From contig CAYWWV010000012.1 in NCBI GenBank assembly GCA_964462185.1, positions 1 to 38,205 of the forward strand: a stretch of DNA of 38,205 nucleotides, written 5' to 3'. A program made the translations under genes and the position numbers. The notes under the pieces were generated by a model. That model did not search any database. It was not told the origin of the DNA and saw only the letters and a list, made by a program, of their open reading frames with translations. This document shows positions 7,488 through 14,269 of this stretch, piece after piece (within the stretch, counting starts at the first letter, position 1; each line of letters opens with the position of its first letter). Source of the DNA: RBG-16-57-9 sp964462185 (lineage in GTDB: Archaea; Thermoproteota; Bathyarchaeia; TCS64).

Positions 7488-8249
7488 TCAGCCCAGGTTT
7501 GAGGCCTTGTACTCTTGGAAGGTCCCTTGGCAGGGGTTCCCCGGGCAATAGTAGGCTAGGGCCGGTGCCCCGCTTTGGGGTATGCACATGATGGTGGCGC
7601 TGGTCTGGCGGCCGTGGTCGCTGTGCCAGCAGATGGAGGAGGTGGAGGGCTGGGGGTGGTGGTCCCGGGACAGCTCCATGAGCCTCCCCACGGCCTCCCC
7701 CAGGGGGCAGGGCTCCCACCCCTCCAAGGCCTGGTACACCCTCTCCCTTCGACTCCGAGAGTCCCTGTACACCTTCCTAGCCCTCTCATCCAGGCTGACC
7801 CCGGGGTATCGGGTAAGGCTCCCCACAGCATAGACGGGGCCCAAGACTGGCAGGGCGAACTCCAACCGGTCCCAGACCACGTGCCAGGCCTCCTTGGGGT
7901 CCGCCACCAAGAAGTTGGCTGGGCGGTACAGCCCCCTGTCGGGGTGTCTCAGGAGGAGGTTCTTGGCCTCCAAGGCCTCTTTACAACCCCTGAGCAAGTC
8001 CAGCGCCAGGAGGCCCCTGCTCCTCCCCGGCTCCTCAACCCTGTAGGTCTCCTGGTTGGTTACGGCCACCACCAGGCCCCACTCGTTGGCCCCCACCCAG
8101 GTGCCGCCGCCAACCACGTCCCTCGGCCCAAAAACACCCCCCAGCGGTTGGGGGGGCTCCTCCCCACCCCCCTCGCCCAAGTATCTGCTGTGGAGAACCA
8201 CCACCGGATACCCCTCCACGGCTCTGTGGATCAAAGCCACGGTACACAT
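7488..8249 (-). CDS. NRDE/TANGO2-family protein (Ntn-hydrolase-like)
   Basis: A 253-aa protein that begins MCTVALIHR and contains GGGTWVGANEWGLVVAVTNQ, both typical of the NRDE (TANGO2) family, which has an Ntn-hydrolase-type fold with Cys2 as the exposed nucleophile after Met removal. The namesake N-R-D-E tetrad is replaced here by HSRYLGE, so only the arginine remains. The ATG at 8249 is chosen over one at 8273 because it puts Cys at position 2 and lies 28 nt from a TATA box (TTTAAACA), implying a leaderless message. Eukaryotic TANGO2 has been linked to haem and acyl-CoA handling, but the archaeal function is unknown. The gene is divergent from the CBS protein gene. Confidence 0.78.
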   Translation of the reverse strand: MCTVALIHRAVEGYPVVVLHSRYLGEGGGEEPPQPLGGVFGPRDVVGGGTWVGANEWGLVVAVTNQETYRVEEPGRSRGLLALDLLRGCKEALEAKNLLLRHPDRGLYRPANFLVADPKEAWHVVWDRLEFALPVLGPVYAVGSLTRYPGVSLDERARKVYRDSRSRRERVYQALEGWEPCPLGEAVGRLMELSRDHHPQPSTSSICWHSDHGRQTSATIMCIPQSGAPALAYYCPGNPCQGTFQEYKASNLG

Positions 8250-8273
8250 ACTCCTCGAATAGAGGGGCTCCAC

Positions 8274-8281
8274 TGTTTAAA
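8274..8281 (-). promoter_or_regulatory. TATA box of the NRDE gene
   Basis: Minus-strand TTTAAACA is centred 28 nt before the ATG at 8249, supporting that start and leaderless transcription. Confidence 0.6.
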
Positions 8282-8304
8282 GGTGTCCGAAAGGGTTGTG
8301 GAAA

Positions 8305-8312
8305 CTATTTAA
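8305..8312 (+). promoter_or_regulatory. TATA box of the CBS-HPF gene
   Basis: CTATTTAA about 37 nt before the ATG at 8346, giving a predicted leader of roughly ten bases. Confidence 0.5.
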
Positions 8313-8345
8313 CTCCCCACGGGTAATCCCTATTGGTTTTGGTTT

Positions 8346-9521
8346 ATGGGTGAGAGCAACTCGCTTAGTGAGATAGCTGCTACCAGGGTCTCCGAGGTGG
8401 CTGAGAGGAATATAAGCGTCTTCCGGCCCGGGGACGCGGTGAGCCGTGTGCTAGGGGTTTTGAAGGAGACGGGTCTGGAGGAGGTCTTGGTGGGGGAGGA
8501 GGAGAACCTGGGCGTGGTCACCCTTAGAGACCTCCTGGATGTGGACAAGCCCTGGTCCACCAAGCTCAACAGGGTTTGGAGGCCCGTCCCCGTCCTCCAG
8601 AAGAACGACACCGTGCTCAAAGCCGTGGACCAGATGTACCAGTTGAGCTTCACAGCCCTCCCCGCGAAGCTGGATGAAGGACCCGCCATGGTGAGCCAGA
8701 TGGGGGTGGTCGCCCGGCTGGTCAACGTCCACGAGCTGTTGGAGGTCCCCGCCAAGGAGCTGATGGTCACCCGAGTAGCCACCGTGGAGCCCGACACAAC
8801 CATAGCCCAAGCCAGAAGAATCATGTTGGACGGGGGGTTCAGCCACCTCCCCGTGGTCGAGGAGGGGAGGGTGGTGGGAATGGTCAAGGGCCGGGAGCTG
8901 GTCTCCACCTTCCTCCCCGACGTGGGCCGCACAACCTTTGGGGAGCGGGTGGGGGAGAAGGTGGCCAGGTTCTCGGGGAGGGTGGAGGGCTTCATGGACC
9001 GCGACGTCTACTCGGTGGGCCCAGAGGAGACCGCCCTGGCGGTGGCTCGGGGGATGACGGAGCGGGGCGTGAGGTACGTCCTAGTCCTGGGGGAAGACGG
9101 GGGGCTGCTGGGCCTCATAACCCACTGGGAGATGTTGCAGCCCTTCCTAGATCTGCTGCCCAAACCCGAGCTACCCATCTACATCGTCGGCCTGGAGGAG
9201 GAGGGAGACTTCTTCGAGAGGGAGGTGGTGGAAGCCAAGGTGAGGAGGATGCTCATCAGGGTTCTACGGATGCACCGCCTGGACGAGGCCCGGGTAACCA
9301 TCGAGTCCCAACGCACCAGCGGAGCCCAAACCCTATACCACGTCTCAGCCCTACTAAGAGGCCCGGGAAACAGCTACAGGGTGGACAACCAGGACTGGGG
9401 CCTCATGGATGCCTTCGACGGCCTGCTGGAAGCCCTCGACGAGAAGATGAGGAGGGAGAAGAAGGAGCCCCAGAAGGGGGGTCGGAGGGGCCGCAGAAGA
9501 AGGCGCCCCCCAAGGAGCTGA
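8346..9521 (+). CDS. Four-CBS-domain protein with HPF-like ribosome-binding tail
   Basis: A 391-aa soluble protein in three parts. Residues about 12-65, 72-132, 136-190 and 213-268 are four CBS repeats (for example ATVEPDTTIAQARRIMLDGG and FSHLPVVEEGRVVGMV), which as two Bateman pairs usually bind adenine nucleotides. Residues about 276-371 resemble the bacterial hibernation-promoting factor/YfiA fold: a helix with basic residues (KVRRMLIRVLRMHRL), then EARVTIESQR, YHVSALLRGPGNSYRVD, and a final helix (LMDAFDGLLEALDEKMRR). The last 20 residues are strongly basic (GRRGRRRRRPPRS), suited to rRNA contact. I infer a nucleotide-sensing ribosome-silencing factor; CBS proteins acting in archaeal ribosome hibernation are a recent theme. 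The HPF match is by eye only. The next gene, a dehydrogenase, starts 43 bases downstream. Confidence 0.8.
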   Translation: MGESNSLSEIAATRVSEVAERNISVFRPGDAVSRVLGVLKETGLEEVLVGEEENLGVVTLRDLLDVDKPWSTKLNRVWRPVPVLQKNDTVLKAVDQMYQLSFTALPAKLDEGPAMVSQMGVVARLVNVHELLEVPAKELMVTRVATVEPDTTIAQARRIMLDGGFSHLPVVEEGRVVGMVKGRELVSTFLPDVGRTTFGERVGEKVARFSGRVEGFMDRDVYSVGPEETALAVARGMTERGVRYVLVLGEDGGLLGLITHWEMLQPFLDLLPKPELPIYIVGLEEEGDFFEREVVEAKVRRMLIRVLRMHRLDEARVTIESQRTSGAQTLYHVSALLRGPGNSYRVDNQDWGLMDAFDGLLEALDEKMRREKKEPQKGGRRGRRRRRPPRS

Positions 9522-9564
9522 GCCAGCGGGTTAAGCTTAACCAGCTGCGCCCCCACTAATCCCC

Positions 9565-10521
9565 ATGGCCGAGATACACGTAGTGGTCACCGAGCCCATA
9601 CACCAGGCGGGCGTCGACTACTTAGAGTCCAAAGGGGTCAGGGTAACCCACCTCCCCCAGGGCGCTGGAGAGGAGGGCCTCCTAGAACTGGTACCAGGTG
9701 TGGATGGACTCATCACACGGGGAAGCGTCAAGATCACCCGCCAACACATGGAGGCCAGCCCCAGACTCAAAGCCATAGGGGTCCACGGCATAGGCTGCGA
9801 CCACGTGGACCTGGAGGCAGCCAGGGAGCTGGGAAAAACAGTCCTCAACACCCCCGACGCCCTAACCACCACCGTGGCCGAAATGGCCGTAGCCCTAGCC
9901 ATGGCCCTCATCCGAAACATCCCCACAGCCGACAAAGCAGTTAGAGCGGGCCAGTGGAGCCGGAAGTACGGCGACCTCATAGGCAGAGAGCTCTCAGGCA
10001 TGGAGGTGGGGGTGGTGGGAATGGGCCGCATAGGAGCAGCCACGGCGCTGAGGCTCCAAGCCCTGGGGGCCCGAGTCTCCTACTGGAGCCGCACCAGGAA
10101 ACCCGAGTTGGAGGAGAGACACGGCCTCCGCTGGGCAGAGCTCCCCCAAATCCTCTCCCAGAGCCAACTCATAACCCTCCACATCCCCTACACCCCCCAA
10201 ACCCACCACCTCATAGGGCGAAGCGAGATCCAATCCATGAGGGACGGAGCATACCTGGTGAACACCGCCCGGGGCAAGGTGGTGGACCAGCAAGCCCTAG
10301 TTGAAGCCCTCAAAACGGGGAAACTCGGGGGAGCCGCCCTAGACGTATTCGAGGTGGAGCCCCTCCCCCCCTCCAGCCCCCTCACGGAGATGGACAACGT
10401 CATACTAACCCCCCACCTGGCGGCCAGCACCCAGGAGGCCATGCGAAACATGGCCCTCCAAGTCGCCGAGGGAGTGCTAGAGACCATCAGAGGCGGGGAA
10501 CCCGAGAACAGGGTGGTATAG
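9565..10521 (+). CDS. D-2-hydroxyacid dehydrogenase (SerA-like, no ACT domain)
   Basis: A 318-aa NAD(P)-dependent dehydrogenase of the 3-phosphoglycerate/glyoxylate reductase family. The nucleotide fold shows VGVVGMGRIGAATALRLQAL, and the catalytic trio is visible: Arg in VNTARGKVVD, Glu in DVFEVEPLP and His in VILTPHLAAST. It ends right after the second domain, so it lacks the regulatory C-terminal domains of long SerA enzymes. It could be phosphoglycerate dehydrogenase for serine synthesis, or glyoxylate/hydroxypyruvate reductase. A class V aminotransferase at 28568-29731 could supply the next serine-pathway step, although the genes are not linked. The Asp/Glu versus other residue after the second strand (YWSRTRK) hints at possible NADP preference, tentatively. 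Confidence 0.88.
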   Translation: MAEIHVVVTEPIHQAGVDYLESKGVRVTHLPQGAGEEGLLELVPGVDGLITRGSVKITRQHMEASPRLKAIGVHGIGCDHVDLEAARELGKTVLNTPDALTTTVAEMAVALAMALIRNIPTADKAVRAGQWSRKYGDLIGRELSGMEVGVVGMGRIGAATALRLQALGARVSYWSRTRKPELEERHGLRWAELPQILSQSQLITLHIPYTPQTHHLIGRSEIQSMRDGAYLVNTARGKVVDQQALVEALKTGKLGGAALDVFEVEPLPPSSPLTEMDNVILTPHLAASTQEAMRNMALQVAEGVLETIRGGEPENRVV

Positions 10522-10601
10522 GGGAGGGGGGGTCCGACACCCCAGGCGATCCGCGGCCCCCCCAGACCGGAGAAGACTGGAAACACCCCGGATCGACACA
10601 C

Positions 10602-10630
10602 GTTTCAGCCCCAAAACCGGGGTTTGAAAC
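10602..10630. promoter_or_regulatory. Stem-loop upstream of dph6
   Basis: Arms GTTTCA-G-CCCC (10602-10612) and GGGG-TT-TGAAAC (10619-10630) enclose the loop AAAACC. The hairpin stands about 30 nt before the dph6 start and just before a TATA-like CCTTATCAAC. It may be a terminator of the upstream dehydrogenase (but no T-run follows) or an operator. Confidence 0.35.
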
Positions 10631-10661
10631 CCTTATCAACACCCAGACCCCCAACCCCCCC

Positions 10662-11333
10662 ATGAGGGTGGCCGCACTGCTGAGCGGGGGAAAGGACAGC
10701 GTAGCAGCCGCCAGGAGGGCCCAGCTCATGGGCCACCACCTCACCCACCTGGTCACCCTCCACCCCCAAAACCCCCACAGCTACATGTTCCACTCCTCCA
10801 ACACCCAGCTGACAGCCCTCCAAGCCCAGGCCTGGGGGATAACCCACATACAAGCCACCACCCCAGGCAGAAAGGAGGAGGAACTCCAAGACCTGGAGAG
10901 AGTCCTAGACCCCCTACCCATCGAGGGCGTGGTCACCGGGGCCATCGCCAGCAACTACCAGGCCACCAGGGTCAACGCCGTCTGCGGAAAACTAGGCCTC
11001 CAAGCCCTACACCCCCTCTGGGGGATAGACCCCCAAACCCACCTGGAATGGCTGACAGAACACCAGGTCCACACCATCTTCACCGCGGTGGCCGCCCACG
11101 GCCTAGACCAGACCTGGCTAGGCAGACCACTAGACAACGCAGCCATTGAAAGGCTCAAAGCCCTTAACGCCCAATACGGCGTCCACCTCTGCGGAGAGGG
11201 CGGGGAATACGAGACGCTGGTCCTGGATGCCCCTTGGTTCAGCCAGAGAATCCAGGTGGAGAAAGCCCAAAAACACTGGGATGGAAACAGCGGAGTTTAC
11301 CACATAACCTCAGCCCACCTAGCCCCCAAGTAG
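10662..11333 (+). CDS. dph6: Diphthine--ammonia ligase
   Basis: A 223-aa ATP-pyrophosphatase-fold enzyme. The PP-loop is RVAALLSGGKDSVAAARRA at the N-terminus, and the family-specific GEGGEYETLVLDAPWF is near residue 185, as in archaeal and eukaryotic Dph6 (ATP_bind_4, MJ0570-type). Dph6 adds ammonia to diphthine on translation elongation factor 2, the last step of diphthamide formation, with ATP converted to AMP. The length fits stand-alone archaeal members; the extra domains of the yeast enzyme are absent. Its ATG lies about 25-30 nt after a TATA-like element, so the message is probably leaderless. A 150-bp space with a structured element separates it from ThrRS. Confidence 0.9.
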   Translation: MRVAALLSGGKDSVAAARRAQLMGHHLTHLVTLHPQNPHSYMFHSSNTQLTALQAQAWGITHIQATTPGRKEEELQDLERVLDPLPIEGVVTGAIASNYQATRVNAVCGKLGLQALHPLWGIDPQTHLEWLTEHQVHTIFTAVAAHGLDQTWLGRPLDNAAIERLKALNAQYGVHLCGEGGEYETLVLDAPWFSQRIQVEKAQKHWDGNSGVYHITSAHLAPK

Positions 11334-11344
11334 GACCACAAAGA

Positions 11345-11352
11345 CTATAAAC
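11345..11352 (+). promoter_or_regulatory. TATA box without an obvious gene
   Basis: CTATAAAC is a good archaeal TATA box. Transcription expected about 25 nt later would start at the foot of the stem described at 11367-11436, well before the ThrRS start. Confidence 0.5.
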
Positions 11353-11366
11353 ACCAACCCCAGATA

Positions 11367-11436
11367 GGGGCTGGGAGAACGCGGTGATGTCCCGCCAAAC
11401 AGCCTAGACCCAAAGGTCAACCCTTCTCGCAACCCC
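11367..11436 (+). ncRNA. Candidate structured RNA or thrS leader element
   Basis: GGGGCTGGGAGAA (11367-11379) can pair with TTCTCGCAACCCC (11424-11436) over 13 positions with two mismatches. Inside the closing stem are two short hairpins: GCGG/CCGC (11381-11384 with 11392-11395) and GACC/GGTC around CAAA (11407-11418). A TATA box stands just upstream. It does not fold as a tRNA (no T arm), and no full box C/D or H/ACA motif set is present. It may be an independent small RNA or, if transcription reads through, a leader controlling ThrRS. Only pairing supports it. Confidence 0.35.
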
Positions 11437-11489
11437 AAACCACGCATAAAAAAAACCACTAGGGGACACCACGAACGTTCCAACCAGGG

Positions 11490-12950
11490 ATGATTTATAT
11501 GAAGACTGAGAAGAAAGAGGAAGCCATCTCTGAGGCCCTCAAAGCCGAGGAGGTGCTGAGAAGCCGATGGTACATCCTGGACACCCAGGGCAAGCTGTGG
11601 GACCTGGACGAGTTCGACTTCACCGGCCACGAGAACCTGAAAAAGTTCAGCGGGTACGAGTACTCCAAGGACAGGACCTCGGCTCAGCCGCCCCCCCACG
11701 TGGAGCTAATGAGGAGCCTGGAGCTGGTGGACTATGAGCCTGCCAGCGACCCGGGAAACCTGAGGTACTACCCCAAAGGCAGGCTGGTGAAGGCCCTCCT
11801 AGAGGAATACGTCACCCGCATGGTCCACGAGTACGGCGGGATGGAGGTGGAAACCCCCATCATGTACAACATGGAACACCCCACCCTCAAGAGCTACCTC
11901 AACAGGTTCCCAGCCCGCCAATACACTGTGGAGTCCGACGACACCACCTACTTCTTGAGGTTCGCCGCCTGCTTCGGCCAATTCCTCATAGGACACGACG
12001 CCACCATCAGCTACAAACACCTCCCCATGCGAATATACGAGATGACCCGATACAGCTTCCGCAGAGAGCAAAGGGGGGAACTCACCGGGCTGCGAAGACT
12101 CAGAGCCTTCACCATGCCCGACGTCCACGCCTTCTGCCGAGACATGGAGCAAGCCAAGGAGGAGTACCGCCGACGCTTCAAGCTCAGCCAAGAGGTCCTA
12201 GCCGGCATAGGGTTCACCAAGGACGACTACGAGCTGGCCATACGCATGGTCCGAGACTTCTGGGAGGAGAACGGCGAGTTGGTCAAGGAGCTGGTTAGGC
12301 AACACGGGAAGCCTGCTTTGGTGGAGATGTGGGAAAAACGGTTCTTCTACTTCCAAGTCAAGTGGGACATCAACTTCGTGGACAACCAAGACAAGGCCTC
12401 AGCCCTAGCCACCGACCAGATAGACGTGGAGAACGGGGAGCGCTACGACATCCGATACATGGACGAGGACGGCACCCAGAAACACCCCCTCATCCTCCAC
12501 TGCAGCCCCTCGGGGGCCATCGAGCGGGACATCTACGGATTGCTGGAGAAGGCCGCCAGGGACGCCAGCAGAGGACTTAAACCCAGCCTACCCCTCTGGC
12601 TGTCACCCACCCAGGTGCGCTTCATACCCGTAAACCAGGACATGGTGGACCTTTGCAAGGAGATGGCTGCAGCCCTAAGCAGGGTGAGGGCCGACATCGA
12701 CGACCGAGACGAGACCGTGGGCAAGAAGGTGCGGGAGGCCGAGAAGGAGTGGGTCCCCTACATAGTGGTGGTGGGGGAGCGGGAGCGGGGTTCCCGCAAG
12801 CTCCAGGTGAGGATCAGGGGAAAGAAGGAACCCGCCTCCATGACCCTGGAGGAGCTGGAGAGTGAGATCACGGGGAAAACCAAGGGCAAGCCCTACAGGC
12901 CCCTCCCCCTACCCCTACTCCTCTCCAAACGCCCCAAGTTCGTGGGCTAG
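11490..12950 (+). CDS. thrS: Threonyl-tRNA synthetase lacking the N-terminal editing domain
   Basis: A 486-aa class II synthetase of archaeal type that charges tRNA-Thr. Motif 2 is seen in RYSFRREQRGELTGLRRLRAF and motif 3 in HCSPSGAIERDIYGLLE; the zinc ligands should be Cys of RFAACFGQF, His of PDVHAFC and His of LILHCSP. The anticodon-binding domain starts at PLWLSPTQVRFIPV. The protein begins only about 30 residues before the linker WYILDTQGKLWDLDEFDF that normally follows the roughly 140-residue D-Tyr-deacylase-like editing domain of archaeal ThrRS, so that domain is absent and not encoded directly upstream. This matches the catalytic-only ThrRS-1 of some Crenarchaeota, which rely on a separate editing protein. 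ATG 11490 or 11499 may be the start. A GCATAAAAAA element about 42 nt upstream may be its TATA box. Confidence 0.93.
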   Translation: MIYMKTEKKEEAISEALKAEEVLRSRWYILDTQGKLWDLDEFDFTGHENLKKFSGYEYSKDRTSAQPPPHVELMRSLELVDYEPASDPGNLRYYPKGRLVKALLEEYVTRMVHEYGGMEVETPIMYNMEHPTLKSYLNRFPARQYTVESDDTTYFLRFAACFGQFLIGHDATISYKHLPMRIYEMTRYSFRREQRGELTGLRRLRAFTMPDVHAFCRDMEQAKEEYRRRFKLSQEVLAGIGFTKDDYELAIRMVRDFWEENGELVKELVRQHGKPALVEMWEKRFFYFQVKWDINFVDNQDKASALATDQIDVENGERYDIRYMDEDGTQKHPLILHCSPSGAIERDIYGLLEKAARDASRGLKPSLPLWLSPTQVRFIPVNQDMVDLCKEMAAALSRVRADIDDRDETVGKKVREAEKEWVPYIVVVGERERGSRKLQVRIRGKKEPASMTLEELESEITGKTKGKPYRPLPLPLLLSKRPKFVG

Positions 12951-12959
12951 CCCCCGCCC

Positions 12960-13059
12960 NNNNNNNNNNNNNNNNNNNNNNNNNNNNNNNNNNNNNNNNN
13001 NNNNNNNNNNNNNNNNNNNNNNNNNNNNNNNNNNNNNNNNNNNNNNNNNNNNNNNNNNN
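12960..13059. other. Assembly gap of 100 N
   Basis: Exactly 100 N, the usual placeholder for a gap of unknown size. It removes the 3' part of the MetE-like gene; only nine bases separate the gap from the ThrRS stop, so the true gap must be much longer if the gene is complete. Confidence 0.97.
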
Positions 13060-13351
13060 CCCTCACAGACCCCTCGGCCACCAAGCCCCCCTCCCCACGC
13101 CTGAAACCCGTCAACAACTCCAAGAACATCTCATTCATGTCCCGGAGCTGGGGGAAGCAGGGGACATCCAACCCAGCCGCGAGCTTGGACTCCATCAAAC
13201 CCACAACCACCTCGGTGAAGGCCTCCCACTCCCCCACACCAACCCCTAGGAGAGGCAGCAAGCCTCCCGAGGCTGAGGCCCCCCTTTGAAGCAACTCCCA
13301 GTCCCCCGAGAAGGGGAGGCTCCCCACATCGGTGCATCGCAATAAACCCAC
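13060..13351 (-). CDS. MetE-like (core) methionine synthase, N-terminal fragment
   Basis: About 97 residues of the N-terminus, the rest lost in the gap. CTDVGSLPF and FPQLRDMNEMFLELLTG are typical of archaeal cobalamin-independent methionine synthase relatives of COG0620, single-barrel proteins that resemble only the catalytic half of bacterial MetE. These archaeal core-MetE proteins make methionine from homocysteine, several of them with a methyl-corrinoid protein as methyl donor. The start may be GTG 13351 or TTG 13342; a purine-rich GAGGAGGGTGGTGAGG tract lies directly upstream and a CTTAAAA element about 30 nt upstream. It is divergent from dtdA. The zinc-binding C-terminal residues cannot be checked. 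Confidence 0.7.
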
Positions 13352-13450
13352 CCTTCCTCACCACCCTCCTCAACTCTTTTAAGACATTCCCAGCGCCAGG
13401 CCATCACCCCACTTAAATCCCACCGCCACCCATGAAGAGGTCGAACCAGG

Positions 13451-14269
13451 TTGAGGAAAGGCATAACCCTGAGCCTCTCAGACCCCGCGGGCCAAACCAT
13501 GTTGGAGATATTCCTGGAGAGGGGCTTCAAGGAGGCAGAGCCCCAGATCTACACCCTGAGCGACATGGTTCTCCTACCCGTACAACCCCTCATAGTCCCA
13601 GAGGAGCGATACCGCCAACCCACCACCCCCAACCCCTACCCCGCCGACTACGACGCCTTCGCCCAAAGGCTAGAGCTAGAATACATCGTGGTGGCCAGCA
13701 GGCACTGGGCCAAAAGCGGCCAGCCCAGCCTAACCGTCCACCCCACAGGAAACTTCGGCAAACCCATCTACGGGGGCAACGCCAGGGAGCTCCAGAGGAC
13801 AGCCCCCCAACCCATGAGAAGCATATACCTCCGCCTCAGAGAGAACCCCCCCGAAGGCTTCAAGGTGAGCCTGGAGGCCACCCACCACAGCCCCACCCAC
13901 TTCCAGACCCCCATGTTCTTCGCCGAGATCGGCAGCAGCGAGGACAAGTGGCGGGACCCCGAGAGCTGTGCATACCTGGTGGACGCCATCCTGGAAGGCA
14001 TCCAAGACCCCGCCCCCCCTGCCCCCGTCGCCCTCGGCTTCGGGGGAGGCCACTACTGCCCCCTCTTCTCGGAGAAGGCCCATCAATACGCTATGGGCCA
14101 CATGGCGGCGCGATACGCCGTGGACCTGCTGTCTGAGGACTTGGTGCGCCAGATGAGGGAGAAAAGCGGAAACCCCGAGCTCGCCCTCCTCGACGGATTG
14201 AAGGGGCGCCAGAGAAGGAGGGTGGAAAGCCTGGCGGAGAAATGCGGCCTGGAGATCGTCAGGGATTGA
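13451..14269 (+). CDS. dtdA: D-aminoacyl-tRNA deacylase, GEK1/DTD2 type
   Basis: A 272-aa zinc-dependent enzyme that removes D-amino acids from mischarged tRNA. HPTGNFG near residue 97, LEATHHSPTHFQTPMFFAEIGS and GFGGGHYCPLFS are the conserved blocks of archaeal and plant DtdA/DTD2. The length is standard. TTG 13451 is the only plausible start, since the frame upstream meets TGA at 13433-13435; an overlapping frame beginning with ATG 13432 is a non-coding shadow. It overlaps the DUF72 gene tail to tail by 11 bases. Its location near a ThrRS without editing domain is suggestive, because the missing archaeal editing domain itself has a D-aminoacyl-tRNA deacylase (DTD1-like) fold, but DTD2 is a different fold and a functional link is inference. 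Confidence 0.9.
   Translation: MRKGITLSLSDPAGQTMLEIFLERGFKEAEPQIYTLSDMVLLPVQPLIVPEERYRQPTTPNPYPADYDAFAQRLELEYIVVASRHWAKSGQPSLTVHPTGNFGKPIYGGNARELQRTAPQPMRSIYLRLRENPPEGFKVSLEATHHSPTHFQTPMFFAEIGSSEDKWRDPESCAYLVDAILEGIQDPAPPAPVALGFGGGHYCPLFSEKAHQYAMGHMAARYAVDLLSEDLVRQMREKSGNPELALLDGLKGRQRRRVESLAEKCGLEIVRD

Noticed and set aside
11381..11410. Box C/D small RNA (GTGATGT looks like box C)
   Set aside because: No matching D or D' box (CUGA) or C' box at suitable distances; the pairing suggests another structure.
13432..14136. A 234-codon ATG frame overlapping dtdA
   Set aside because: Pro/Arg/His-rich shadow frame; the dtdA frame carries the conserved motifs.
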